64,000 nt of DNA. Origin: Shewanella maritima. GTDB taxonomy: Bacteria > Pseudomonadota > Gammaproteobacteria > Enterobacterales > Shewanellaceae. A model generated the notes under the pieces. The model made no database searches. It had not been told where the DNA came from and worked only from the letters and a program-made list of their open reading frames with translations. Made by a program: the position numbers and the translations under genes. Positions 54,904 to 63,743 of the stretch are shown here, piece after piece; position 1 is the stretch's first letter; each line of letters begins with the position of its first letter. The stretch covers positions 3,192,001 to 3,256,000 of the forward strand of contig NZ_CP036200.1 of NCBI RefSeq assembly GCF_004295345.1, written 5' to 3'.

Positions 54904-56247
54904 ATGCGCCCTCAGTCTGATAAACCATTATCACTATTCGCTTTAACCTGGCCTTTGTTCATTGATTTTGCGCTGCATTTTCTAACTGCGGCGCTTAATA
55001 CCATGATGATAAGCCGAGTGTCGTATCAAGGTGTAGCTGCCTTGTCTGTGGGCAATATGGTGCTCGAACTGTCAATTACCTTGTTTAGCTTTGTCAGTAT
55101 TGGTGCCACAGTTGTGATGACTCAATATTTGGGGGCAAAAAATAAAGCGGCAGCCAGTCAGGTGGTGTATTCCGCTATGGGTTTCAACCTGCTGGTGGGC
55201 GTGGCTGCTGCGGCTGGAGTATTGCTGGGTGCAGGTTTTATCTTGCAACTAATGAATTTGCCTGAGGAGTTGATTGCAGATGGCAAGTTATACCTGCAAA
55301 TTGTTGGTTTATGTTTAATACCTGAAGCGATGGCGATGTGTATTGCTGCGGCCATGCGCGCCCATGGTTTCACTCAGCAGGCGATGTGGGTTACCTTGCT
55401 GATGAATATAGTCACCTTTGGCGGTAACTTGCTGCTGTTATATGGGTGGTTTGGTCTACCACAAATGGGCGTAGCAGGTGTTGCTATTAGCACTGTAGTT
55501 GGGCGTTTGTTGGGCATAGCGTTAATGGTGTACCTGTTCTTGTATTACACCAAAATTCCGTTGAAATTGAATGAGATTCTTCAGCCTAAAAAAGACATGC
55601 TTGCTAAGGTGTTTCATATCGGTTTACCGGCAGCAGGTGAAAACGTGTCTTGGATGCTCCAGTTTATGGTGGTGACCTCATTCGTTGGCTTGATGGGTGA
55701 TAAAGCCTTAGCTGCACAGTCGCTATATTTTCAAATCTGTATGTTTATTTTGTTGTTTGGTTTATCAATTGGTATTGGTAACGAGATCATGGTGGGGCAC
55801 TTAATTGGTGCTAAACGATTCAACTGCGCCGAGAAACAGATGTACCGTGCTTTAAAAATCGGCTTAGCGTTGACCACCTTGGTTGCCGCATTAGCAGCCT
55901 GGTTAGGTGGCGGTTTAGTGGCGTTATTTATTGACGATAACGACATCTTGTTGATGGTCGGACAGTTGTTTTTGCTCACCTTGGTTATGGAGCCCGGGCG
56001 AACTTTTAATTTGATAGTGATAAATGCACTAAGGGCCAGTGGCGATGCTCGTTTCCCATTCTTTATGGGGTTGTTTTCTATGTGGTGTATCGCGGTGCCC
56101 GGGGCGTATTTCTTCGGTGTTTACCTCGATATGGGTTTAGTCGGTATTTGGATAGCGCTAGCGATTGATGAGTGGACTCGCGGCCTTGCTATGTTGTTGC
56201 GCTGGCGTACAGGGTTATGGCGAAGCAAGAGTTTGATTCATGCCTAA
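54904..56247 (+). CDS. MATE family multidrug/metabolite exporter
   Basis: A 447-residue, 12-helix cation-coupled exporter of the MATE superfamily. LFALTWPLFIDFALHF begins helix 1 and VVMTQYLGAKN ends the second-helix loop. The two homologous six-helix halves are recognisable (GATVVMTQYLGAKNKAAASQ versus GNEIMVGHLIGAKRFNCAEK). It belongs to the NorM/DinF-like type; the substrate is unknown. It starts about 340 bp after fba, in its own unit, with a family 1 repeat 70 bp past its stop codon. Confidence 0.88.
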   Translation: MRPQSDKPLSLFALTWPLFIDFALHFLTAALNTMMISRVSYQGVAALSVGNMVLELSITLFSFVSIGATVVMTQYLGAKNKAAASQVVYSAMGFNLLVGVAAAAGVLLGAGFILQLMNLPEELIADGKLYLQIVGLCLIPEAMAMCIAAAMRAHGFTQQAMWVTLLMNIVTFGGNLLLLYGWFGLPQMGVAGVAISTVVGRLLGIALMVYLFLYYTKIPLKLNEILQPKKDMLAKVFHIGLPAAGENVSWMLQFMVVTSFVGLMGDKALAAQSLYFQICMFILLFGLSIGIGNEIMVGHLIGAKRFNCAEKQMYRALKIGLALTTLVAALAAWLGGGLVALFIDDNDILLMVGQLFLLTLVMEPGRTFNLIVINALRASGDARFPFFMGLFSMWCIAVPGAYFFGVYLDMGLVGIWIALAIDEWTRGLAMLLRWRTGLWRSKSLIHA

Positions 56248-56314
56248 GCTTGCAGCAAGGCTGCAAGCGTGGATTCGTTTAGAGTAAATAACCTATTCGT
56301 ATGCTTTATCAATA

Positions 56315-56591
56315 GGACCTGTTGCTCTTTCAAGATTATTTTTGCAGCTGCTTGTTGGAAATTTATACAAGGCAACGACTTTGATGTGTGGTGGTTCCGC
56401 ATGATAAGTCGTTAACGCAGTAGAAATGACAACAAGCGCTGCCTGAAAGGTTCGTTTAAAAGCGCTTACGTTCGTAGCTAAGAGCTCTGCGTTGTGAGCC
56501 ACTTGTTTAGTTGACTAAACTGTATAGCTCGCGTCTTGATTAAAGTGCTTTTAATTCGAACAAATTCTAATCAGCAAAGAACAACAGGCCC
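56315..56591 (-). repeat. Palindromic repeat family 1, copy 4
   Basis: 277 bp, same orientation as copy 3, bordered by TA on both sides (aTAGGACC ... GGCCCTAg). Stems conserved, hairpin tip variable (contains AGCTCTTAGCT on the opposite strand). Lies between the MATE and DUF481 genes. Confidence 0.85.
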
Positions 56592-56681
56592 TAGTAGTTT
56601 TTCAATTTGTTATTCAAAATGTTAGTATTCGGTTCGATTTTTGGGGCGATTAGAAACATTTGTAATTAAAGGAATGATGAC

Positions 56682-57422
56682 ATGAAAAAACTGCTACTTG
56701 CTGCGGCGATTTCTTTTGCGATGCCGTTTGCTGCTCATGCAGGCGCAGACTTTGTTGAAGGTGACAAAACTTGGGCTGGTGAAGCTGAGCTAGGTGCGAC
56801 GCTAACAACAGGTAACACTGACACTTCTTCTTTAAAAGGTCGTTTAGGTCTTAAGCATGAACTAGGTAACTGGGAAAACCAGTACGTACTAGAGGCGCTA
56901 TATAAAGAAGATACAGATGTCGTTACTGCTGAGCGCTATTATGGCGGTATTCAAGGTGATTACCAGATTAACGACAACAGTTATGTGTTTGTTAATACTA
57001 ACTTAGAAAAAGACCCGTTCACCGGTTTTGACTACACCTCTAAGTCTGCAGCGGGTTATGGTCATAAATTTGTTGATAATGGTACAACCCTGTTTAAAGC
57101 TGAAGTCGGTCCTGGTTACATTTACCAGCGCTTAGATGATGAGTCTGCTATAACCGAAGGCGTTGAGTCAAAAGACAGTATAGTTGCGCATGCGGTCATG
57201 AACTTTTCTCATAAAATTAGTGACACCTCAACCTTCAAGCAAGAGTTTATTGCTGACTGGGGTGAGAAGTTAGATGGTCGCTCTGAAACCTCTATTACTG
57301 CAAACATTGTTGGTGCATTAGCGATGAAGTTTGCGGTTGTTGTGCGTTACAACAGTAAACCAGTGGAAGGCAAGAAGAGCACTGATACAGAAACGAATAT
57401 GACGTTACTTTACGCGTTCTAA
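56682..57422 (+). CDS. DUF481 outer-membrane protein (YdiY-like)
   Basis: A 246-residue secreted beta-barrel protein. Signal peptide ends AAHA-GA. WAGEAELGATLTTGNTDTSSLKGRLGLKHE is the DUF481 start, followed by alternating strands and a final strand ending in Phe (MTLLYAF), typical of outer-membrane barrels. AAAGGA precedes the ATG. Function of the family is not established; it is a single gene with a strong terminator. Confidence 0.85.
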   Translation: MKKLLLAAAISFAMPFAAHAGADFVEGDKTWAGEAELGATLTTGNTDTSSLKGRLGLKHELGNWENQYVLEALYKEDTDVVTAERYYGGIQGDYQINDNSYVFVNTNLEKDPFTGFDYTSKSAAGYGHKFVDNGTTLFKAEVGPGYIYQRLDDESAITEGVESKDSIVAHAVMNFSHKISDTSTFKQEFIADWGEKLDGRSETSITANIVGALAMKFAVVVRYNSKPVEGKKSTDTETNMTLLYAF

Positions 57423-57450
57423 TCTCTGCCTAATTCGGGAACGATATACA

Positions 57451-57477
57451 AAAGCTGACTTTAAGGTCAGCTTTTTT
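57451..57477 (+). terminator. Terminator of the DUF481 gene
   Basis: AAAGCTGAC-N6-GTCAGCTTT hairpin followed by TTT. Confidence 0.85.
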
Positions 57478-57527
57478 GTGGGTTGATGAAGATAAATCAA
57501 TGCTTGAAGTTAGCTTGTTCGCGTTTA

Positions 57528-58166
57528 TTAGATCAGCGGGCTAGTAATAATACGCTTACTCTGTTTGTCCTGGGTTTGTTGCTTTGCCTCTGCTGGAAGA
57601 TAGATGGTAAGTTTTGCCGCTAGCGCTTTAAAGTTAAGAGGTTTAAGCAGGTAGCCAGTAACGCCAGATTGAATAGCCTGCAGGATATGAGACTGTTCAT
57701 TGTGGGAGCTTATGATGTACACGTCGGTCTCTAATAGTTGTTCGCTGACTCGAATGTCTTTAAGTAGATCTAAACCTGTTTTACCTTCCATTTCCCAGTC
57801 AGTAAGCACTAACTGATAGGGTGCTTTTTTCTTAGCTGCATCGAGCAACATCGTTAACGCGCGCTCAGCGCTTTTCGCCATATCTACCTTGGTGAACCCC
57901 ATTTCTACAAGTATTTTAGTCGTTACCTGTAGCATTGAGTCTGCATCATCCACTATTAATATTCGTGGCATGGAGTTTACGTGAGGCTGTTTATTGAGCT
58001 TATTTAGCATCATTTTGATTTTATTATGTACCGATACCAAATTGATCAGCACCTGCTCTTGCTCTTCATCAAACTCATTTTCGCTGCAGGTGATCATGGC
58101 TCGTTGAGCATTAATTGACTCGACTAGTATTCTTTTTAAACAGTGCGCTTCTTTTTGTGTAAACAT
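57528..58166 (-). CDS. CheY-like response regulator with helical N-terminal extension
   Basis: A 212-residue protein. Residues 1-60 are predicted helical (NAQRAMITCSENEFDEEQEQ, LINLVSVHNKIKMMLNKLN). Residues 67-190 are a receiver with DD73-74, phospho-acceptor D123 (LVLTDWEMEGKTGLD), S/T switch in YIISSHNE and K175 (LLKPLN). The C-terminal tail is polar. No output domain, so it probably signals through protein contacts. No kinase gene is adjacent; the N-terminal extension may dock one. An internal Met66 could start a shorter, plain CheY-type form. Confidence 0.8.
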   Translation of the reverse strand: MFTQKEAHCLKRILVESINAQRAMITCSENEFDEEQEQVLINLVSVHNKIKMMLNKLNKQPHVNSMPRILIVDDADSMLQVTTKILVEMGFTKVDMAKSAERALTMLLDAAKKKAPYQLVLTDWEMEGKTGLDLLKDIRVSEQLLETDVYIISSHNEQSHILQAIQSGVTGYLLKPLNFKALAAKLTIYLPAEAKQQTQDKQSKRIITSPLI

Positions 58167-58508
58167 GCCGTTCTCTACAGGCTAAATATTAATCTATACA
58201 GCTGTTTTTACTCATGATTACAAAGTGTAACGTATGTAAAACAGTAAGCTGTGCGGATTGTTAGTGCATGAAAGGTAAAGCTTTTGTTAATTAAAGGTAG
58301 TAGATAATTTGTCAGTATGCTAGGCGGTAAAGCTGTTAACGCTAAATGAATTTTGTTAATTCAGTCTTGATCACACTTGGTATATATAGGATTGGATATA
58401 CTTTGTCACAAGGTGTAATTGTTGTAATAAATAGGTATAAGCAGCTGACTTATGTTCTCAATAACGAAATTATTTTGAGAGTATTAGCAAAGGCTTAAGG
58501 TAATAAAC
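58167..58508. other. Divergent promoter region between the receiver and ToxR-like genes
   Basis: About 340 bp, A+T-rich, no supported gene. Weak promoter-like boxes occur on both sides; no clear operator or RNA was recognised. Confidence 0.4.
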
Positions 58509-59264
58509 ATGCAGATTGGTGGCTGTTGGTTCGATATTAAGGCTAAAACCTTAAATAATCGAATTAATAAGAAAACTTGGTCGTTAGACGATAGAGCATT
58601 TTGGATACTCTCTGAAGTGGTAAAATGTCGCGGCCAAGTTTTGTCTTTAGCAACCTTTAAGCATCCACATCTTGACGAGTCGGGCAATGCCCCACAAGCC
58701 CTCACCGAGGAGCAAATCGCCGAAACGATCTCTGTATTGCATTACTACTTGGGCGATGAGCATATTTGCTTACTAGAGTATATGCCAACTCGTGGGGTAG
58801 TACTGCATCATCGTCATACCCATCAGCACACAAAGGTATTGGATAACCCTAATGCAGTTATGTCGCTAGGTCAGTTTGTGGCTATTGTAATGGTGCTGCT
58901 GTGTGCGTTGATGTACATGTATTCGGGTATTCGTAGTTCAGTATCGAATGATGTTGATTTTAGCGTACCCATTTATGATCGTAGTGGCGCTTTTACTCAA
59001 TTGCATATTTATACCGATCCCGCGAATCACGAATTTATTGAGTTTCATAAGGCTAATATTGTTGACCACTTATCTCAATGTGAGTCTTTGCCATGGGACA
59101 CCATTGCCGCTTCCTTATCGAAAGATAGATTCACCATTAACTTTGTGTTGAAGCGGGTACTGGACGACCGCTGGCAATTCCATAATGTGAAGGTTTTACG
59201 TGAGGTGGAAGGTGAGCGCTTCTTTACTCTAGATTGGTTAAAAGAGGTGAATATCTGTGAGTAA
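58509..59264 (+). CDS. ToxR/CadC-like membrane-anchored winged-helix regulator
   Basis: A 251-residue one-component regulator. Residues 1-105 form an OmpR-type winged helix (TWSLDDRAFWILSEVVKCRGQVLS, AETISVLHYYLGD, MPTRGVVLHH). A single transmembrane helix lies at about 119-139 (LGQFVAIVMVLLCALMYMY) and a 110-residue periplasmic domain follows. This is the ToxR/CadC layout. It overlaps by 8 bp a second gene for a single-helix membrane protein, matching the ToxR-ToxS type of paired systems. The signal and targets are unknown. Confidence 0.75.
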   Translation: MQIGGCWFDIKAKTLNNRINKKTWSLDDRAFWILSEVVKCRGQVLSLATFKHPHLDESGNAPQALTEEQIAETISVLHYYLGDEHICLLEYMPTRGVVLHHRHTHQHTKVLDNPNAVMSLGQFVAIVMVLLCALMYMYSGIRSSVSNDVDFSVPIYDRSGAFTQLHIYTDPANHEFIEFHKANIVDHLSQCESLPWDTIAASLSKDRFTINFVLKRVLDDRWQFHNVKVLREVEGERFFTLDWLKEVNICE

Positions 59265-59820
59265 AACTTTGTCACGCTATTCAAAGCAAATCAACGACAA
59301 GATATTGCTGGTTGTCGGCTTTATCGCAGGTTTGCTATTGATTTATTTGGTCCTACAGCGCTGGGCTGATAGCCGCGAAATCTATCAGTTTGAATGTCAG
59401 GCAGAGGCTTATAAAGTGGATATCGCTTCGCTTGATGGTGATCCGCTTCGAGGGAATTTGATTCTTAAACTTGAAGTGCGTGAGCAGCACTTAGTGTTGA
59501 CTTATTATTCAGCGTTTGAAGAGACCATTCGCGAGTTCGTGGCATTTGAAGGTGAGTTGCAAGAGCTAGAGGTTGGCTCTATGACCTATAAAATCGACTT
59601 TGAAGCAATCGAAGTGAATTTGCAGCCTAACAGTCAGCTTTATCCCTATCTTACCAGCGAGCTAGACATGGCTGACAAGAGCCTAGCTTATGGTTATAAA
59701 TTTACTCAGCATTTAAGCGTAATAGACATGGATAGCAAGCTTAATTTTATGCTAGTTAAGTTTACCCCAAGCGCAAGTTTATGGGCCTGCTCCCGCTTAA
59801 ACCTGCCTAAAAAGCCTTGA
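59257..59820 (+). CDS. ToxS-like membrane partner protein
   Basis: A 187-residue protein with an N-terminal helix (about 17-34, LLVVGFIAGLLLIYLVLQRW) and a beta-rich periplasmic domain with two cysteines (FECQAEAY, LWACSRLN). It overlaps the ToxR-like regulator gene by 8 bp and uses a GTG start, so it is coupled to it. Size and topology match ToxS, TcpH and VtrC-type partners that stabilise or help the regulator sense ligands; sequence similarity to ToxS itself is not evident by eye. Confidence 0.65.
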   Translation: MSKTLSRYSKQINDKILLVVGFIAGLLLIYLVLQRWADSREIYQFECQAEAYKVDIASLDGDPLRGNLILKLEVREQHLVLTYYSAFEETIREFVAFEGELQELEVGSMTYKIDFEAIEVNLQPNSQLYPYLTSELDMADKSLAYGYKFTQHLSVIDMDSKLNFMLVKFTPSASLWACSRLNLPKKP

Positions 59821-59926
59821 TTTTACCCACGTAAACTAAGTTGGTTTAGCTGTAGCAATTGGTTACAGCTTACGCTTAGTCGATGATATAATAAGAGTTC
59901 CTAGCGGGTTAACCAAGAGGAAAGCT

Positions 59927-61312
59927 TTGACCAAAGTTAACATCAAGCAAGAAGAATCCTTATCTATTAAATTCAGCCATCAACTATCGGTGGCGGATCA
60001 GCGCACCCTAGACTTATATTTTTACCTTCCCACGGAAATGGGGATCTCTGCCGATACCCTAAACGAAGAAGAGTACTATCACGCGAATATTATTGGTAGG
60101 CGTTCATACTTTTCAGATGCTCTGCATTTGCCGCTCGTACAATCACGTTTTGTTAGCCTTAACAAGCGAACCCTTGAAGAGTTCAGGTTGTATTTAAACC
60201 TGTTTGCTTACCAGTTTGCCGTAGCGATCGAGACTGATGCTAAACAGGTAAGGCAGCTTACTGAGCCTGAAGAGTTTTACCCGGCATTGTTGGAGCTAAG
60301 TGAGAGGGCACGACAGCTATTGAAAAAGTTTCGCCGTAATGAGCCTGAACAAGACAAGTGGCAGTCGTACTTTGGGCATGCAGACAATTATCTGTCTTGG
60401 TTTTGTGAGCAGCAGCTTTTAAAAACACTCTCTACCAGACCTCGCAGCGCCGAGTTTGCCGATATTAAAGATCAAGTGGTGCAATATTGTCGAAAAGAAA
60501 ACCATTACCGAGAGCTGGAGCGTAAGTACAATTCACAACGCACTAGAGAAGATGCAAACCGTATCTCGAATAAGATGTTGTTACTTAGGCGTCTAATTCA
60601 ACAAGGGGTTGTACTTAAAGAAGATTTGAAAGTGCTGGGCGTAGGGCTAAAGAAGTTTGTTACAGGCTTAGCGACAGGGCTAGTGATGATTGTGGTGTCA
60701 GCGTTGATTATTAAAGCGCAGGGCTTTTTTAGTGGCTTAACCTTGTCGCTCATTATGGCGCTGTCAGTTATTTACGCATTCAGGGAAATCTTTAAAGAAG
60801 ATATTCGCAATGCCATGTGGCGCCTCATCCAACGTGGTAGACCAAGATGGAGCCGCACTTTAACTGACACTTCAACCAAAAAGCCAGTCGCGAGGCAGTT
60901 GATATGGCTGGAGTTTTTGCGGCCTAAAGATATTCCTAATGCAGTATCGCTAATTATGAAACATAGGCATCGGCAGAATAAGGTTGAATCTGAGGTTCTG
61001 CATTACCGTATCCAAAGTAAGGTGAACACTAAGGAGTTTGCCGCGGGTTATACTCAGTTTCAAGAGCAAGTTGTTTTTAGCTTAATTCCCTTTGCGCGCC
61101 ACCTAGAGCGGGGCAAGGCAAAAATTTACAGTGAGCAAGATGGTAAGGTCAGTAATGAGTCTGTTGAGCGACGTTATCAGGTGAATCTGGTGGTCGCGCT
61201 GAAAGATGGTAAGCAGTCAGTTGAGTACGCCCGCTATAAAATCACGATGAACCGTTCGAGCATTGTCGAGTTAACAGAAAGTCGCTTGCCTGATGAGTTA
61301 AATGCGGTTTAA
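59927..61312 (+). CDS. Membrane protein of unknown function, two transmembrane helices
   Basis: A 461-residue protein. Residues 1-235 are cytoplasmic-looking, helical and charged; two transmembrane helices lie at about 244-262 and 266-284 with a short loop between; the C-terminal 175 residues are beta-rich and basic. The TTG start follows AGAGGAAAG, with a TATAAT box at 59887-59892. I recognise no domain. It is next to the ToxR/ToxS-like pair but has its own promoter signal, so a functional link is only suggested by proximity. Confidence 0.75.
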   Translation: MTKVNIKQEESLSIKFSHQLSVADQRTLDLYFYLPTEMGISADTLNEEEYYHANIIGRRSYFSDALHLPLVQSRFVSLNKRTLEEFRLYLNLFAYQFAVAIETDAKQVRQLTEPEEFYPALLELSERARQLLKKFRRNEPEQDKWQSYFGHADNYLSWFCEQQLLKTLSTRPRSAEFADIKDQVVQYCRKENHYRELERKYNSQRTREDANRISNKMLLLRRLIQQGVVLKEDLKVLGVGLKKFVTGLATGLVMIVVSALIIKAQGFFSGLTLSLIMALSVIYAFREIFKEDIRNAMWRLIQRGRPRWSRTLTDTSTKKPVARQLIWLEFLRPKDIPNAVSLIMKHRHRQNKVESEVLHYRIQSKVNTKEFAAGYTQFQEQVVFSLIPFARHLERGKAKIYSEQDGKVSNESVERRYQVNLVVALKDGKQSVEYARYKITMNRSSIVELTESRLPDELNAV

Positions 61313-61377
61313 TGTCAGCGATAAGTAATAAGAAGGATGTTAACGCTAGCTTGCATTAACACCCTTAATTTATGGCT

Positions 61378-63615
61378 TTAACCATCTATCGACATAGGCC
61401 GTGTAAACGCCTGACAAATATTTTGATCGCCCGATTGCTTGGCACGTCTAAGTGCAACTTCAGCTTTGGCTAAATATTGCTCAAAGTTCTGTGGTTCAAG
61501 GTAGCCGGCAATACCGATATCAATTCCTTCGCCCAGCTCATTTTCTTCCAGCAGCTTGATGCAATTAATCGCGTACTGATGGGTTTGGGTGGCGTTGGTT
61601 TCAGGTAAGAAGATTAACAATTTGCCTAGTTGCCAGCTTACTAATTGGTACTGGCTTGGAATATCCACTAACAGTGCCAGTTCAATCTCTTTTTGGCGCT
61701 TCTCAATTTGATTGATGTCGCCCATATGGCTAAATAAACCGTCGGGGTTTATGTCAATCAGCATTAAGTTAGACTGGGCTCTAGTCGATTCAGACAGCGT
61801 ATTAAATTTGTCTTCAAAGTCGCTCATGCGCATGACAAAGTTACCTACCTGGCCGATGATGTTTTGTCCCTTGCTGTTGGCAGAACTTGGGTTTGCCTCT
61901 TCAAGAGTAAATACCAAATAGTCGATTTCACCGTCTTGGTTTAACTGGCAGTTGATTGTCAGACGATAGCTTTGGTCAAATCTCGCTTTAGAAAACGGCA
62001 ATAATTGGGCTGACCAACTACCCTGGATGGGCAATGCTGTCATAATGTTGTGCCATTGGCTTTGTAAATCCTGGCCAAGCAACGCCATAATATTACGCTC
62101 AGGTGACTCTGCTAGCCCCATCACTTTATTAAACTGCTGGTTGAATTTTAAGATTTTGCCATCAGCATCTGTTAGCGCGATAGGTACAGCTGCATCGGCG
62201 AGCATTTTATAGCGGTTTGCCTGGCGCTGACTCTTAGCGAATAAGCTCATATCATAGAAGGTGACAATCCAATGGCGATCATTAGTAGGCTCCAAACTAA
62301 TACACAAGTGGAATAAACGCTTTTCATCGTTATTAAGCCTAAGCTCTCCAGTCCAATTCTCGCCTTTATTCACGATAGTATTAATTTCTTGATATACCTG
62401 CTCTGGGATATTGAAAATACGCTGCAGTGTACGGTCAACAATTTCTTCCTCAGGCAAGTTTACATATTTGTATGCCGATTGGTTTGCCGTAACAATACGA
62501 CCGTTACGGTTGATGAGCATGCAGCAGTTTTCACTATTAAATAACCCATTGGCAAGGTAGATGCTGTTGACCTTGGCTTGCCCTTCAAGGTTATAGAGCT
62601 GCCTGAGTATGACTAGAAGCGATGACAATAAGCTAATCACTAAACCCACTGCAATTAACACTAACTTCCATTCAAAGAACTTATCGGCGATGTCGGAATG
62701 ACGAATGTACGACAAGGTGTAGTACTCGCGCTGAGCCTCTGCCTGGTTAGATACTTCAATTTTTAAAAACACAAAAGTGGCTTCATTACTATGGAACTGG
62801 CCATAGTTATTTTGCGCCATGTTTTGCCAAAGCTCAGGATAAGACTGGGCGATACTTGAGCCTAAAGTATCAGGCATACCTTTTAATGGCCTAGGTTGAC
62901 CGGCGCCAGCATATAAAAAACCTTTAGTATCAAGCAGCAGTAGCGGTGAAGCCTGGTCGAAGAAGGCCGGTTTTACTGACTGCAGCATTTTAATAATCGA
63001 GTTGTAAGTAACTAGGTACCCTTTAATGCTTTGGTCTGGGTTTTCTATCCAAGCGAGTTGATAAACATATGGTTCAAGCACCCCATTTATTGGGGTAAAC
63101 GCCATGGGTGATGAGTAAATCTCATTCCCACCAAAGGCGCGGTTTGGATCCATCACTGATGGAGGTAATGTTAGGTCGATAAACTCGTCTGAGCTGGAAA
63201 ACTTGAGCTTACCTTGAGGGCTAAACAGGGCTACGCCAAGTAACTCTGGAATGTTACGCGACAATGAGTCCCATTGGGTGATAAGGCGCTGCTTTTTGTC
63301 TGCAGTTGGGTTTTCAAGATACTGTCTTAGCAGCTCGCCGCGGGAAAAGGTAATGGTACGGAATTTAAAAAAGTCGGTTCGTTCACTGGTTAAGGTGCCA
63401 ACCGTTTGTAATTCGCTATAACGTTGCTGCGCCCAGTCATCTTGCAAGCTGCGCTCACCAATTGAGATAAACATGGCAGTAGCAATAATAATGGAAATAT
63501 TGAGTAGCAGTAGCTGGCTCGCAAGTGACAGGACCTGTTTACGAGTCCAGCGAACTTTCTGCGATGAAATAAGTAGTGCTTTAGACGACTTAGTGGCTTT
63601 TTTGCGTTTAAACAT
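61378..63615 (-). CDS. PAS sensor with degenerate GGDEF-like domain
   Basis: A 745-residue inner-membrane sensor. Transmembrane helices at about 33-52 and 320-340 enclose a periplasmic Cache-like domain. Two PAS domains follow (about 360-460, CMLINRNGRIVTANQSAYKYV, and 485-580, PIALTDADGKILKFNQQFNKVM). The C-terminal region looks like a diguanylate cyclase fold, ending in YLAKAEVALRRAKQSGDQNI, but the GGDEF signature is replaced by WQLGKLLIFLPETN, so catalysis is unlikely. It may bind c-di-GMP or act as a regulator. Single gene. Confidence 0.78.
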   Translation of the reverse strand: MFKRKKATKSSKALLISSQKVRWTRKQVLSLASQLLLLNISIIIATAMFISIGERSLQDDWAQQRYSELQTVGTLTSERTDFFKFRTITFSRGELLRQYLENPTADKKQRLITQWDSLSRNIPELLGVALFSPQGKLKFSSSDEFIDLTLPPSVMDPNRAFGGNEIYSSPMAFTPINGVLEPYVYQLAWIENPDQSIKGYLVTYNSIIKMLQSVKPAFFDQASPLLLLDTKGFLYAGAGQPRPLKGMPDTLGSSIAQSYPELWQNMAQNNYGQFHSNEATFVFLKIEVSNQAEAQREYYTLSYIRHSDIADKFFEWKLVLIAVGLVISLLSSLLVILRQLYNLEGQAKVNSIYLANGLFNSENCCMLINRNGRIVTANQSAYKYVNLPEEEIVDRTLQRIFNIPEQVYQEINTIVNKGENWTGELRLNNDEKRLFHLCISLEPTNDRHWIVTFYDMSLFAKSQRQANRYKMLADAAVPIALTDADGKILKFNQQFNKVMGLAESPERNIMALLGQDLQSQWHNIMTALPIQGSWSAQLLPFSKARFDQSYRLTINCQLNQDGEIDYLVFTLEEANPSSANSKGQNIIGQVGNFVMRMSDFEDKFNTLSESTRAQSNLMLIDINPDGLFSHMGDINQIEKRQKEIELALLVDIPSQYQLVSWQLGKLLIFLPETNATQTHQYAINCIKLLEENELGEGIDIGIAGYLEPQNFEQYLAKAEVALRRAKQSGDQNICQAFTRPMSIDG

Positions 63616-63743
63616 GGAATTTCAGCAAGCACAAATTGATATGCGGCATACTAACATGACGTTGAGATATTGACGAATTTTGCCATATATCTAACTGTTA
63701 GTATTTGTTTAATCGCCAACACTTGCTCAATAGAGCAACATCT

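Noticed and set aside
56293..56502. Small reading frame on the minus strand inside repeat copy 4
   Set aside because: It overlaps the folded element, is not preserved in the other three copies, and has no ribosome binding site.
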